Shown here: positions 1-8,905 of the stretch, in pieces
Layout: every line of letters begins with the position of its first letter
Position numbering within the stretch: the stretch's first letter is position 1
Notes under the pieces: generated by a model
What the model saw: only the letters and a program-made list of their open reading frames with translations
Told to the model about the DNA's origin: nothing
Database searches by the model: none
Source of the DNA: Armatimonadota bacterium
GTDB taxonomy: Bacteria > Armatimonadota > Fimbriimonadia > Fimbriimonadales > Fimbriimonadaceae
Direction of reading: 5' to 3'
Assembly: GCA_018268255.1 (NCBI GenBank)
Contig: JAFDWX010000001.1
Span: 678,416 to 742,415, forward strand
Length of the DNA stretch: 64,000 nucleotides
Made by a program: the position numbers and the translations under genes

Positions 1-163
1 AGATTCGAATGACTTCATGACCCATCGGTGGACACTGGTGCGCAACGGCTCAGGCGACCTCGTTGCGATTGGTGTGACTATCCCGAACGGCGACTCTGAG
101 AAGAAGTTGTCGAAAGACTTCCAACACATGATCGACACCTTGGTTGTCAAGCACCCGATGTAG
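1..163 (+). CDS. C-terminal end of an unrecognised protein (5' end outside window)
   Basis: An open frame enters at base 2 and ends at TAG 161-163, giving 53 residues. The visible end reads like a compact alpha/beta fold: a strand-like stretch around 'RWTLVRNG', a second at 'LVAIGVTIP', then an amphipathic helix up to 'MIDTLVVKHPM'. A strand-strand-final-helix tail of this kind occurs in small PsbP/DcrB-like proteins, but too little is present to assign a family. It converges on pheA with only 3 bp between the two stop codons, and no separate terminator is visible. Confidence 0.6.
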   Translation, partial: DSNDFMTHRWTLVRNGSGDLVAIGVTIPNGDSEKKLSKDFQHMIDTLVVKHPM

Positions 164-166
164 TGT

Positions 167-1252
167 CTAGCCCAAGGCCATGGGATAGCTTCCCAGTACG
201 GTGGTCTCCAGCGTGTGACCTTTGAGGCTATCCAAGGCGGCTTTCAGATGGTCATCTGTCCGATGGCCCGAGCAGTCGCAATAGAAGATGTACTCGAACG
301 AGGCTCGCTGTGCGGGCCTCGATTCGATCATCATGAGGTTCACGCCGTGCTCGACGAATGCTCCTAGCGCTCGATACAGTTCGCCCGGACGATTGCGTAG
401 GTTGAACATCACGCTCGTCTTATCGTTCCCGGTTTTCTGGGGCTCATTGTAGCCAACGACAATGAATCGAGTTCGGTTGTGCGGGTTGTCCTCGATGTGC
501 TCCAGCAGGATAGGGATCCCCACAGTTTCAGCGGTCAGTCTGTTGCCGATCGCAGCGCTGTATTTTTCCTCCATGGCTCGTTCTGCCGCCTTGGCTGTGG
601 GCACGGTTTCAACGACAACGGCGTTCGGCAAGTTTGCTCGCAGCCACCGTTTGCACTGCCCTGCCGGTTGCGGGCCCGCATAAACCGTTTTGATGCTCTC
701 CAGTGACTCCGCGTGGCTCAACAAATGGTGATGGATCGAAACATTGGTCTCGGCACAAATCTTGACGTTGGTTTGCGGGAACATGTCCAACGTTTCGGGA
801 ACCACCCCGGCCGTCGAGTTTTCGATTGGGCAGACGCCGTAGTCCGCTTGGCCATGCTCCACCGCCAAGAACACATCGGGGATGGATTCCTGAGGGTCGA
901 ACGAAGTGCTATTCCCGAACGTCTGCATGCTCGCCATATGCGTAAAGGTGCCGGGAGGGCCCCAGAAGGCGACATTCAGTGGCTTTTCCGCAGCACGGGC
1001 GGCACTGATAATTTCTCGGAAAATGGCAATCAGTTGGCGGTTCTGGAGCGGACCCGGATTGATCTCACCCAAACGTTCGTAAATCGCCCGCTCGCGTTCG
1101 GGAGTAAAAAACGGCTTCAGGTCGTTACCTTTGACACGACCGACTTCTTGAGCAAGGCTCGCCCGATCGCTCAAAAGTCGAATCAGTTCAGAATCAAGTC
1201 GATCGATATCTTGGCGGATTGCTCCCAGGTCTCGCAGCGGGCCGTCGCTCAT
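167..1252 (-). CDS. pheA: Bifunctional chorismate mutase / prephenate dehydratase (P-protein)
   Basis: Converts chorismate to prephenate and then to phenylpyruvate in phenylalanine synthesis; cytosolic. 361 aa, the normal length for the fused protein. Residues about 5-90 are an AroQ-type chorismate mutase ('IRQDIDRLDSELIRLL' helix). About 92-270 form the prephenate dehydratase domain, with the 'GPPGTFTH' start, the 'PIENSTAGVV' motif and the catalytic 'NRTRF' motif. About 280-355 form an ACT domain with 'NRPGELYRAL' and 'ESRP', the usual phenylalanine-binding site for feedback inhibition. The ATG at 1252 has no clear Shine-Dalgarno sequence; a TAAAAT hexamer lies 9 nt upstream. No other aromatic amino acid gene is adjacent. 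Confidence 0.95.
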   Translation of the reverse strand: MSDGPLRDLGAIRQDIDRLDSELIRLLSDRASLAQEVGRVKGNDLKPFFTPERERAIYERLGEINPGPLQNRQLIAIFREIISAARAAEKPLNVAFWGPPGTFTHMASMQTFGNSTSFDPQESIPDVFLAVEHGQADYGVCPIENSTAGVVPETLDMFPQTNVKICAETNVSIHHHLLSHAESLESIKTVYAGPQPAGQCKRWLRANLPNAVVVETVPTAKAAERAMEEKYSAAIGNRLTAETVGIPILLEHIEDNPHNRTRFIVVGYNEPQKTGNDKTSVMFNLRNRPGELYRALGAFVEHGVNLMMIESRPAQRASFEYIFYCDCSGHRTDDHLKAALDSLKGHTLETTVLGSYPMALG

Positions 1253-1261
1253 GGCATGGTC

Positions 1262-1267
1262 ATTTTA
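1262..1267 (-). promoter_or_regulatory. Candidate -10 hexamer of pheA (TAAAAT)
   Basis: TAAAAT on the minus strand, 9 nt before the pheA ATG and with no ribosome-binding site between. This fits a leaderless transcript, as at several other genes here. No convincing -35 box was found. Confidence 0.35.
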
Positions 1268-1366
1268 GCCCTAGATGCGGTGATTGGGTTGAAGATTTGC
1301 GATAACCCGGCAATAGGTCTGTAGTCTTGCGAGCGATGTTGCTAAAATCCGTAAGAGAGCCAACCG

Positions 1367-2218
1367 TTGAGCGAACTTCTTTTCAAATTTCGAGAGTTCC
1401 TTCAACCATCCATGGAGAGCCTGCGCCACTGGGTGGATGTTCTTGTTGTCGGCTTTCTGATCTATCGGTTCCTTTTGTTGGTGCGCTCCACCCGCGCATG
1501 GCGCATCCTGCTGGGCGTCGTCATATTCGTCATTGCCCTGTTTGTCAGTGACTTGCTGGGCCTTCGAACGCTCCACTGGATGCTGGAGAAGGGCGCACTC
1601 TTGGGACCCGTCGCTCTCGTCATTCTGTTCCTGCCCGAACTAAGACAGGCCCTCGAAGGTTTTGGCAAATTGGGTGGCCTTTCGGAAACGACGCAGGGGA
1701 AGGGGCTGGAAATGTCCGCCCACACGGTTGAAGAACTGGTCGCGGCGGTTTCTGAGATGGCCTCCACGCAGACAGGTGCGATTTTGGTTTTGGAGCATGC
1801 CGACCACCTTGTGGACACGATTCAAAACGGGGTTGTTTTGGACGCCGAAGTCACGGCAGCGTTGGTTGCTTCCATCTTTTACGAAGGCAACCCTCTCCAT
1901 GACGGAGCTGTCATCGTCCGGGGTAATCGAATCTTGGCGGCGGCGTGCCGTCTGCCTTTGAGCGACTCGACCTACATCGATAAGCGGGTCCACATGAGGC
2001 ATCGGGCAGGGCTCGGAATCTCTGAACAAAGCGACGCGCTGACGCTCATCGTCAGCGAGGAGCGCGGCACGATTTCCATCGCACACAAGGGATCCATGAC
2101 CAAGGTCCAGGACGCTTCGGAGTTGCGCGATCGGCTGCGGGCAGAGTTCATTCAGCCGGAGCACAATGGTGAGGAGCGGCCACGGCGGCGGCGCGGCAAA
2201 GCCAAGGTGGAAGCATGA
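1367..2218 (+). CDS. cdaA: Membrane-anchored diadenylate cyclase CdaA
   Basis: Makes cyclic di-AMP from two ATP. 283 aa, the usual CdaA size. Three hydrophobic segments occupy about residues 20-95, followed by a DAC (DisA_N) domain at about 110-260. The catalytic 'DGA' motif ('NPLHDGAVIV') and the 'RHRAG' motif ('MRHRAGLGIS') are both intact, so it should be active. A basic, charged tail ends the protein. I chose the TTG at 1367, which has an AGAGAG stretch upstream and restores the full first membrane segment; the next ATG, at 1411, would remove part of the N-terminus. It overlaps the next gene (ATGA), the classic cdaA-cdaR pairing, but no glmM follows. Confidence 0.93.
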   Translation: MSELLFKFREFLQPSMESLRHWVDVLVVGFLIYRFLLLVRSTRAWRILLGVVIFVIALFVSDLLGLRTLHWMLEKGALLGPVALVILFLPELRQALEGFGKLGGLSETTQGKGLEMSAHTVEELVAAVSEMASTQTGAILVLEHADHLVDTIQNGVVLDAEVTAALVASIFYEGNPLHDGAVIVRGNRILAAACRLPLSDSTYIDKRVHMRHRAGLGISEQSDALTLIVSEERGTISIAHKGSMTKVQDASELRDRLRAEFIQPEHNGEERPRRRRGKAKVEA

Positions 2219-3177
2219 ATTACCCCGCAACGCGTTTTGAGAGGATTACGCTTGGGGCGGTTGCCATCATCTTGTCGCTAATGTTGTGGGTTCAAGCTCA
2301 AACCATTGCCGATCAGGCGACCCAGCAGCGGTTTCAGGTTCGGTTGCTCCTCAAAGATGTTCCCAATAATCTTGCCGACGTCGACGCACTGCCTCTCGTG
2401 GAAGTGATCGCCGAAGGCCCCCGCACCGTTCTGGCTGATATCAAATCAGAGGAGTGGGTCGCGGAGGTGAATCTGCGGCAGGGTAAGCAGGGGCGGCAAA
2501 GCTACGCAGTGCGGCTCAACGGACCTTCAGCTCCGCAATATCGGATTGCTCCAGCCCAGCCCTTTATCTCCATCACCTTGGAGCCTGTTAAGCGAGTTTC
2601 CGCTCGGGTGGATGTTGAGGAAACCGGCCAAGTGCCGGACAGCATCGTGTATTCCGGCGTAAGGGCCGACCCTGCCGTCGTGACTCTGATCGGACCCGCT
2701 CCCCTCGTCGATAAAGTGGCAAAACTTCGCGCGACTCTCAACCTCACAGGATTGAGAGTTCGAGACCGGATCGATACAGAAATCGAGGCTCTTGATTCTA
2801 ACGGTAAGCGAGTCCCCAAGGTAGATACCGATCCCAAATCGGTCCAGCTTCGTCCGCAGCTGATGTCCTCGACCAGCACGATCGTGGCCCGCGTATCTGT
2901 CCGATGGAAAGGGCAACCTGCTTTCGGCTATCAAGTGCGTGGCTATACCGTATCGCCTGAACAGATTGAGCTCGCCGGAGAGACGAAGATTGTGGAAGCC
3001 ATCAAACAGGTCTTGACCGATCCCGTAGACATCTCAGAACTCAAGGCGGATCGAACCTTCCAAGCGAAGCTTGAGATTCCACCCGGCGCATCACCCGCGG
3101 CCGAGAATTCCCAAACTTCGGGCAATATGGTCACAATAACGGTCCAAGTGTCCAAAACTTCGACCGTCCGCCCATGA
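2215..3177 (+). CDS. YbbR-domain protein, CdaR-like regulator of CdaA
   Basis: 320 aa with one N-terminal membrane segment (about residues 10-30, 'LGAVAIILSLMLWVQAQ') and a long extracytoplasmic part made of repeated YbbR-type beta domains. These show the recurring pattern 'PRTVLADIKS', 'PAPLVDKVAKL', 'ETKIVEAIKQVL' at intervals of about 80 residues. In Firmicutes CdaR binds CdaA and modulates c-di-AMP synthesis; the same role is inferred here from the ATGA overlap with cdaA. It also overlaps the following GNAT gene by ATGA, so all three are probably translated from one message. The acidic/lysine-poor domains and lack of a lipobox argue for a membrane anchor rather than a lipoprotein. Confidence 0.88.
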   Translation: MNYPATRFERITLGAVAIILSLMLWVQAQTIADQATQQRFQVRLLLKDVPNNLADVDALPLVEVIAEGPRTVLADIKSEEWVAEVNLRQGKQGRQSYAVRLNGPSAPQYRIAPAQPFISITLEPVKRVSARVDVEETGQVPDSIVYSGVRADPAVVTLIGPAPLVDKVAKLRATLNLTGLRVRDRIDTEIEALDSNGKRVPKVDTDPKSVQLRPQLMSSTSTIVARVSVRWKGQPAFGYQVRGYTVSPEQIELAGETKIVEAIKQVLTDPVDISELKADRTFQAKLEIPPGASPAAENSQTSGNMVTITVQVSKTSTVRP

Positions 3178-3944
3178 TTGAAATTCGACCCATCTATCGC
3201 CATGAGGCTGGCGAGTTTCTGCGGTTGCTCTGCACCGTATTCGAACTCGATTTTGATCGTGCGTCAAAGGTGTTCTTTGCTGATCCACTGTTCGATCTCA
3301 ATAGAAAATGGGGTTTGTTTGCATCGGGCAAGCTGACTTCGATTCTTACCACAACGCCGTTAGAATTCAAGGCGGGAACCGTTATGGGGATCGCGGGAGT
3401 GGCAACTGCCGCTGATGCACGAGGCATGGGCTACGCGGGGAAGTTGCTGGATCATGTGGTCCGTCATGGCGTCGAGCGCAATGAGCGCAAGGCGATGCTG
3501 TTCGCTCACCAAGAGGATCTTTATGTCCAGCACGGATTTGAACCGCTGGACCGAATCGTGAAGGGCATCGTTCGCACCACAGAGGCCGAGCTTCCTCCAG
3601 CGGAAGTACCATTCAAACGCGTGCAGCAGATCTATACCGAGTGGGCTTCACAGAGTCCCCATCGACTGATTCGGACGCCCCTGCGGTGGCGATATTGGAG
3701 ATGGCCATTCCGAGTGTGCGAAAACTGTGCCGGTGGCTATATCTGTTACGAGGGAGCTTGCGTTCGAGAGGCTATTCGGGCACCTGGGAGCGAATGGATC
3801 GGTCCCATCGGTGTGGAGTGGGTAGGGCTGGAGCGCGTCACGGAATCGCTCCAGATCCCACTCGCCTCTCGACACGAAGACCTCACGATGATGGGGCTCG
3901 GGTTTGACACTCCACCCGAGCTCTTCATCACCGATCAGTTCTGA
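3174..3944 (+). CDS. GNAT-family N-acetyltransferase (Eis-like N-terminal half)
   Basis: 256 aa. Residues about 1-125 carry a GNAT fold. The acetyl-CoA pyrophosphate loop is visible as 'VATAADARGMGYAGKLL', preceded by the beta-4 strand 'VMGIAGVAT' and followed by 'LFAHQEDLYVQHGFEPLDR', the strand-loop typical of Eis-like acetyltransferases ('fY...GFe'). The C-terminal half is unassigned and contains a Cys cluster ('VCENCAGGYICYEGACV'). Its substrate is unknown. The start overlaps cdaR (ATGA), so it belongs to the c-di-AMP operon, where the usual third gene would be glmM. Its stop overlaps the convergent GH92 gene by 10 bp. Confidence 0.8.
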   Translation: MIEIRPIYRHEAGEFLRLLCTVFELDFDRASKVFFADPLFDLNRKWGLFASGKLTSILTTTPLEFKAGTVMGIAGVATAADARGMGYAGKLLDHVVRHGVERNERKAMLFAHQEDLYVQHGFEPLDRIVKGIVRTTEAELPPAEVPFKRVQQIYTEWASQSPHRLIRTPLRWRYWRWPFRVCENCAGGYICYEGACVREAIRAPGSEWIGPIGVEWVGLERVTESLQIPLASRHEDLTMMGLGFDTPPELFITDQF

Positions 3945-6658
3945 CTCGTCATCGGGACAATCTCGATTCCGTTGATCTTCGCGTTTTGGTCGGGACTGTC
4001 GGGGGTTGCCTTAATTCGGATCTCGATCGCTGCACCTTTTCCTGGCCGGATCGACTTGAACTCTCGCACAACTGCTTTGTGCATCGCGCCAGCTTCTTTG
4101 AGCACATCGAAATTCGCCAGGACAACCTTACCGTTGATCAGCACATCGAACCGGCGCATGCCGATTTCCCCGTCAAAGGTTTCGGCAAAGTGCAGCCTGA
4201 CCAGGTACTCGCCCGCGGGCACTTTGAACGACTGCGCGAAGTTTCTCCCGTAGCGCTCATTCTGGTACATCGCCTCCGGGCCAGCATTGGGTGCCGAGCG
4301 ATCAATCATATGGTCCGTTCCGTTGGTGGATCCTTCCAAAGCATTGGGATCGGGAATGAAGTCTCCGGCTGGCTCCGAGAGCGCCGAGGCGACTCGAATG
4401 GGAAGTTTCAAGGTAACGGGTCGATCGTCGGCCGGAGTCGGGAGCGCTGGATACTTAAATCCCGCCGGCATCGTCTTCGGAGGAAGAGCGGTGGAGCCCC
4501 ATTTTTGGTTGGGTTTGGAGCCCATGGTGAACTCCAATTTTGCTCCCGCCATGATTTCCTTGTAGGTGATCCAGGCGCGGTCAAGCGGTTTGCCATTCAG
4601 CTTTGCCGATTGGACATAAATGTTCTTGAGGGATGCTCCCGGCGCGGAGATAACAAGGTTCTTCCCGTTTCCAAGCCCAATGGTCGCTTGCGTAACCATG
4701 GGGCTCCCCAGAACGTACACATCTGAAACCGGATTGACCGGATAAAAGCCGAGAGCCGTGAATACATACCACGCCGACATCTGACCACAATCGATGTTTC
4801 CGCATTGGCCGTCGGGTTTCTCGCTGTAGTATTTGGATGCAACTTCGCGGACTCTCTGCTGGGTTTTCCAAGGTTCGCCAGTCATCGAAGACAAATACGC
4901 CACGTGGTGGCATGGCTCATTGCCGTGAGCGTACTGCCCAACAAGACCACTGATGTCGGGGAGGCTGGTGTTAAGTTCCGTGCTTGCGGTGAACAGATCG
5001 TCCAGCCGCTTGTTGAAAGCCCTCTGCCCGCCGTAGGTGTCCATCAAGCCGTAGACGTCCTGCGGAGCAAAGAACATGTACTGCCACGAGTTCGCCTCCG
5101 TATATTCGTCATTGATCAGCCCAAAGGGATTGAATGGTCGCCGCCAACCTCCGTCAGCCAACCGCCCCCGCATCGTTCGAGTCGTTCTGTCGTACACGTT
5201 TCGAAAGTTCGCCGCTCTCGAGTAGAACATCGCTGCATCTTCTTTGTGGCCCAACATTTCCGCCATCTTGGCGACGCACCAGTCGTTATAGGCCAATTCT
5301 AGGGTGATGCTGGTAGCTTGGCGCCCTGGTCGGCTAGGGAGATAGCCGTATTTTCCGTAGTCGGGCATTTCTCGCCAGTTGGCAAGCTGAGTTTCTTTCA
5401 GCGCTTGATAGGCCTTTTCCGCTTCGAAACCCTTAAAGCCCTTGGCGTAAGCCTCGGCGATGACGGGTAAGGCGTGGCGCCCGATCATGCAATAGGTTTC
5501 GTTGTTCCATAACGGCCAAATGGGGGTGGTTTTCAACCCGCTTTCTCTGTATTGAGCTACGAGCGAATTGACAAATTCCGGAGCTCGCTGGGGCTCGATC
5601 AGATTGAGGAGTGGATGTTCGGCCCGGAAGGTATCCCAGAGGCTGAACGTGGAGTACGTGGTGTAACCCGGATTGGCGTGGACTTTGTGGTCGAATCCGA
5701 GATAGCTTCCGTCGGCGTTGTTGAAAATGTTCGGTGCCAGCAGCGAGAGATAAAGGTTGCTGTAGAACGTTCGTGCCGTAGCGGTATCTGGAAACTGGGT
5801 GTCGATCTTTCCGAGAGCCTTGCTCCAAGCAGCTTCCGTTTTCTTTCGGGTTCCTGAGAAATCCCACGTCGGGATTTCAGCTTGAAGGTTTTTCTTGGCG
5901 TCTTCGACGGAAGTGGCCGAGATCCCAACCCGAACCTCGATCGGAGCGTCGCCCTTGCCGAACCCAAGTTCAACCAGGGTCACATCATCGCCGTCTCGCA
6001 TGCGATTAGCTTTATCTCCAAGCCCAGAAGTCTGGTAGGTGCTCACCACCTTTTCAGAGCACTCGATGTAGTAATAGACCTTGCGGCGGCCACCCCAACC
6101 GTCACTGGCACGGTAACCGGAAAAGGAGGTCTTGCTGTCGTCGGCTTTGAATGAGGTCTCTCTTACGGAATTTTGGATTCCGTGGCGAAGATCGATGACA
6201 AAGTAGCGGTATCGACCCGAGGGATAGCTATACCGGTGGTAGCCAGCTCGCTCCGTTGCCGTAACTTCTACCCGGATGTCGTTGGCTAATTTGACTGAAT
6301 AGAAGCCGGGCGAGGCCTTCTCGTCTTTGTGATCAAAAGCCGTGCGATACCATCCCACAGGTCTCTTGTCGTTTGCGAGAGAAGGCATCAGGAGAATGTC
6401 TCCCATACAGCCGACCCCTGTGCCGCTGAGATGCGTATGGCTGAATCCGATGATCGAGTGATCACTGTAGTGATAGCCCGAGCAGCCATCCCACGTGTCT
6501 GTTCGCGTGTCCGGCGAGACTTGGACCATCCCAAAAGGCGCGGTGGCTCCAGGGAATGCGTGGCCGTGGCCGTCGGTCCCGACCATGGGATCGGCAAGTT
6601 GAATGGGAGAAAGAGCGGCGGCAGCAGCGAGAAGTAGTAGCATCGGCAACTCCAGCAT
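3935..6658 (-). CDS. Secreted GH92 alpha-mannosidase with C-terminal malectin-like domain
   Basis: Hydrolyses alpha-mannosyl linkages in glycans outside the cytoplasm. From the ATG at 6658 it is 907 aa, with a signal peptide ('MLELPMLLLLAAAAALSP'). An in-frame ATG at 6703 would put a polar stretch before it and is less likely. The GH92 N-terminal beta-domain starts with 'DPMVGTDGHGHAFPGATAPFG' and contains 'GFSHTHLSGTG'. The helical catalytic domain shows 'HGNEPCHH', with the presumed acid Glu, and 'CGNIDCGQMSAWY', with the base-region Asp. The family consensus has Ser where this protein has Cys in the first motif. A malectin-like beta-sandwich (about residues 765-900) ends the protein and probably binds carbohydrate. 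It is divergent from metK. Confidence 0.92.
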   Translation of the reverse strand: MLELPMLLLLAAAAALSPIQLADPMVGTDGHGHAFPGATAPFGMVQVSPDTRTDTWDGCSGYHYSDHSIIGFSHTHLSGTGVGCMGDILLMPSLANDKRPVGWYRTAFDHKDEKASPGFYSVKLANDIRVEVTATERAGYHRYSYPSGRYRYFVIDLRHGIQNSVRETSFKADDSKTSFSGYRASDGWGGRRKVYYYIECSEKVVSTYQTSGLGDKANRMRDGDDVTLVELGFGKGDAPIEVRVGISATSVEDAKKNLQAEIPTWDFSGTRKKTEAAWSKALGKIDTQFPDTATARTFYSNLYLSLLAPNIFNNADGSYLGFDHKVHANPGYTTYSTFSLWDTFRAEHPLLNLIEPQRAPEFVNSLVAQYRESGLKTTPIWPLWNNETYCMIGRHALPVIAEAYAKGFKGFEAEKAYQALKETQLANWREMPDYGKYGYLPSRPGRQATSITLELAYNDWCVAKMAEMLGHKEDAAMFYSRAANFRNVYDRTTRTMRGRLADGGWRRPFNPFGLINDEYTEANSWQYMFFAPQDVYGLMDTYGGQRAFNKRLDDLFTASTELNTSLPDISGLVGQYAHGNEPCHHVAYLSSMTGEPWKTQQRVREVASKYYSEKPDGQCGNIDCGQMSAWYVFTALGFYPVNPVSDVYVLGSPMVTQATIGLGNGKNLVISAPGASLKNIYVQSAKLNGKPLDRAWITYKEIMAGAKLEFTMGSKPNQKWGSTALPPKTMPAGFKYPALPTPADDRPVTLKLPIRVASALSEPAGDFIPDPNALEGSTNGTDHMIDRSAPNAGPEAMYQNERYGRNFAQSFKVPAGEYLVRLHFAETFDGEIGMRRFDVLINGKVVLANFDVLKEAGAMHKAVVREFKSIRPGKGAAIEIRIKATPDSPDQNAKINGIEIVPMTSQN

Positions 6659-6705
6659 AGCAAAGCCCACCGTGCCCGCACAAGTCCGGGGATGGGCCCC
6701 CAAAC

Positions 6706-6714
6706 TGGTATCCT
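6706..6714 (+). promoter_or_regulatory. Candidate extended -10 element of metK (TGGTATCCT)
   Basis: TGGTATCCT ends 14 nt before the metK ATG. Nearly the same nonamer (TGGTACCCT) precedes rnj and mtnA at similar distances, so this is probably a promoter core and not chance. Confidence 0.4.
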
Positions 6715-6728
6715 ATCACCCGAGAGAA

Positions 6729-7862
6729 ATGAGTGAAACTTTGATTTACACGTCTGAGAGCGTGAGCGAAGGGCACCCGGACAAAGTCGCTGACCAGATA
6801 TCCGACGCGTTGCTCGACGAATTCCTTGCCCAGGACCCTGGTTCCCGGGTAGCTATTGAAACACTATTGACCCGAGGTCTTGCCGTAGTCGCTGGCGAAG
6901 TGACCACAGCAGGCTACGTGGACGTAGCCAACGTGGTTCGACGCACGATCAATGAGGTCGGTTACACCGATACGGACTTGGGCTTTGACGGAAACACCTG
7001 CGGCGTGCTGGTCGCGATCCAAGAACAGTCCAGGGACATCGCGATGGGTGTGGACCGCGGCGGTGCAGGCGACCAAGGCATGATGTTCGGTCTTGCGACC
7101 AAGGAAACCCCTGAACTGATGCCCCTGCCTATTTCAATTGCCCATGCTCTGACGCGCAAGGGCAGTGCGGTCCGGCGCAAGCATGAGTCTCTCGGCCTGC
7201 GTCCAGATATGAAGAGCCAAGTCTCGGTGAAATATGAGGATGGAATGCCGAAAGCGATCGACACGGTCGTTATGTCGATCCAGCATGGCCCGAACCTAAA
7301 TCAGCAGGCCATCACCGAAATCGCGCAAGAGTACATTATCAAGCCCGTTCTTAAGGAGTACGAGCAGTATTCGCACGACAAGATTCAGTTCCACATTAAC
7401 CCGACGGGTCAGTTCATCATCGGTGGTCCCCAAGGCGATACTGGCGTGACCGGACGAAAGATCATCGTGGACACCTACGGCGGACTTTGCCCGCACGGCG
7501 GTGGCGCTTTCAGCGGCAAAGACCCCAGCAAAGTCGACCGATCAGCGGCGTACATGGCGCGGCACGTTGCCAAGTGCATTGTTGCAGCTGGACTGGCTGA
7601 CAAAGCCCAGATCGCCGTCGCCTACGCCATTGGCGTTGAGCAACCTGTTTCTCTGGCCATCGAGACCTACGGCACGCACAAAGTCGATCCAAAGGAGATC
7701 GTGAAGAGAGTGCGCGACGTGTTCGACATGTCCCCCAGAGGTATCACCAAGCACCTAGAGTTGCTTAAACAGAAGTATCTTCCCACCGCTCGCAATGGCC
7801 ACTTCGGAAACCCGGCGTTTGTCTGGGAACAGACCAAAGTTGCGGCAGATCTCGGCAAATAG
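6729..7862 (+). CDS. metK: S-adenosylmethionine synthetase
   Basis: Forms S-adenosylmethionine from methionine and ATP; cytosolic, normally a tetramer. 377 aa from the ATG at 6729, which gives the standard N-terminus 'SETLIYTSESVSEGHPDKVADQ' with the ATP-binding His. The other hallmarks are present: 'GAGDQGMMFG', the phosphate loop 'GGGAFSGKDPSKVDRSAAY', and 'GVTGRKIIVDTYG'. An in-frame ATG at 6603 would run back through the divergent GH92 gene and is rejected. It is transcribed alone and followed by a strong bidirectional terminator. No SAM riboswitch is visible in the 70-bp upstream gap. Confidence 0.97.
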   Translation: MSETLIYTSESVSEGHPDKVADQISDALLDEFLAQDPGSRVAIETLLTRGLAVVAGEVTTAGYVDVANVVRRTINEVGYTDTDLGFDGNTCGVLVAIQEQSRDIAMGVDRGGAGDQGMMFGLATKETPELMPLPISIAHALTRKGSAVRRKHESLGLRPDMKSQVSVKYEDGMPKAIDTVVMSIQHGPNLNQQAITEIAQEYIIKPVLKEYEQYSHDKIQFHINPTGQFIIGGPQGDTGVTGRKIIVDTYGGLCPHGGGAFSGKDPSKVDRSAAYMARHVAKCIVAAGLADKAQIAVAYAIGVEQPVSLAIETYGTHKVDPKEIVKRVRDVFDMSPRGITKHLELLKQKYLPTARNGHFGNPAFVWEQTKVAADLGK

Positions 7863-7880
7863 GCAGAGCTCCTCGCAAAA

Positions 7881-7920
7881 ACTGGAACGCCCTCTCCGGA
7901 ATCGGAGAGGGCGTTCTAGT
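7881..7920. terminator. Bidirectional Rho-independent terminator between metK and the export gene
   Basis: An 18-bp stem with one G-T pair (arms 7881-7898 and 7903-7920, loop GAAT). It is flanked by AAAA on the left and TTGTT on the right, so it can stop transcription from both converging genes. Confidence 0.85.
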
Positions 7921-7940
7921 TTGTTAACTGGGGATCGACT

Positions 7941-8867
7941 CTACTTGAGGAACTTGATTCCAATTCGGTCGAGCGTAAAGATGATATTGGCTACGGTTCC
8001 CGCGATGTCGCCGATTCGACCGCCGTCAGGAGTCTTGGTATCGGGGACAAAGACAACATCGCCAGGCTGGAGAACGATGTTTTGGTTGGCGTCGCCCTTG
8101 GAAAGGAACCTTACATAGTTAGATTTGATGCGAACGTAATTCCCAGGTAGACCTGGTCGTTCTCGCGTGATGACGATCTCGGACATCTTGGAGCGGTACT
8201 GAATCGGACCACCGGTGGTCGAGATCGCGTCTGAAAGGGTCATGGGGTCGGTGTAGAGAATCGTCCCAGGTCGTTGAACCGCTCCAAGAACCAGAATGCG
8301 GTTTTTGGTTTCCTGCGGAATGTTGATAATGTCGCCGTCTTCGACGCTGTAGTTCTGAGACAAGTCGCCTCGGATCAGCATCGCGTGGAGGTCGAGCGGG
8401 ATCAGCTCCTTGGTTCCGGCTCGCTGCAGAGTCGCATGCTTCAGATCTGCAACCCCATTCTGAGTAATGGGTTGAGCCTGCTGCACCATGGTCAGCACAG
8501 TATCGGTGGGGCGCGCCTCCAATCTGCCTGCGCGGCCCACGGCTCCGCCGACCGTCACAAAAATGGATCGAAATCGAACGACAACAACGCTGACTTGGGG
8601 ATCCCTGAAACGCAATTTGCGGATGTACTCTTGCTTCAGGTCTTCCTGCAGTTCGGCAATGGTTTTGCCCTCGGCGCGGAGCGCGCCGATGAATGGGGCA
8701 GTAATATTGCCGTCCTTTCCTATCTGGACCTGAGAACGAATCTGCTGGTTATCCAGAATCTGGATTTCCAAAACGTCCTCTTGCTGCAACCGATAGTTCC
8801 CCTCCTGGGCCATGGCTGCGACCGCTCCAATAAGAAGCAAAACTAGCGCGACGGCTATCTTCCTCAT
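7941..8867 (-). CDS. Polysaccharide biosynthesis/export protein (Wza/OtnA type, SLBB domains)
   Basis: 308 aa from the ATG at 8867. That start is favoured by a GGAAGGA ribosome-binding site 7 nt upstream and by a clean signal peptide ('MRKIAVALVLLLIGAVAAMAQ'). There is no lipobox Cys, unlike Escherichia coli Wza. The polysaccharide-export domain occupies about residues 25-105 ('YRLQQEDVLEIQILDN', 'APFIGALRAEGKTIAEL') and is followed by two SLBB beta-grasp domains (about 107-190 and 195-280, the second starting 'VLGAVQRPGTI'). Such proteins form the periplasmic or outer-membrane export channel for capsule or exopolysaccharide, which implies a diderm envelope. No polymerase, flippase or Wzc kinase gene is adjacent. 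Confidence 0.9.
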   Translation of the reverse strand: MRKIAVALVLLLIGAVAAMAQEGNYRLQQEDVLEIQILDNQQIRSQVQIGKDGNITAPFIGALRAEGKTIAELQEDLKQEYIRKLRFRDPQVSVVVVRFRSIFVTVGGAVGRAGRLEARPTDTVLTMVQQAQPITQNGVADLKHATLQRAGTKELIPLDLHAMLIRGDLSQNYSVEDGDIINIPQETKNRILVLGAVQRPGTILYTDPMTLSDAISTTGGPIQYRSKMSEIVITRERPGLPGNYVRIKSNYVRFLSKGDANQNIVLQPGDVVFVPDTKTPDGGRIGDIAGTVANIIFTLDRIGIKFLK

Positions 8868-8905
8868 TGTCGAATCCTTCCCGAGCATCGGTATCTTACC
8901 TTCTC

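Noticed and set aside
713..1324. 203-codon plus-strand frame opposite pheA
   Set aside because: Antisense shadow of pheA; the composition follows the codon positions of pheA.
6603..6728. Longer N-terminus for metK
   Set aside because: The extension overlaps the divergent GH92 signal-peptide region and has no counterpart in the MetK family; ATG 6729 gives the conserved start.
6659..6728. SAM riboswitch upstream of metK
   Set aside because: The divergent gap is only 70 bp and shows none of the conserved SAM-I/II/IV core sequences.
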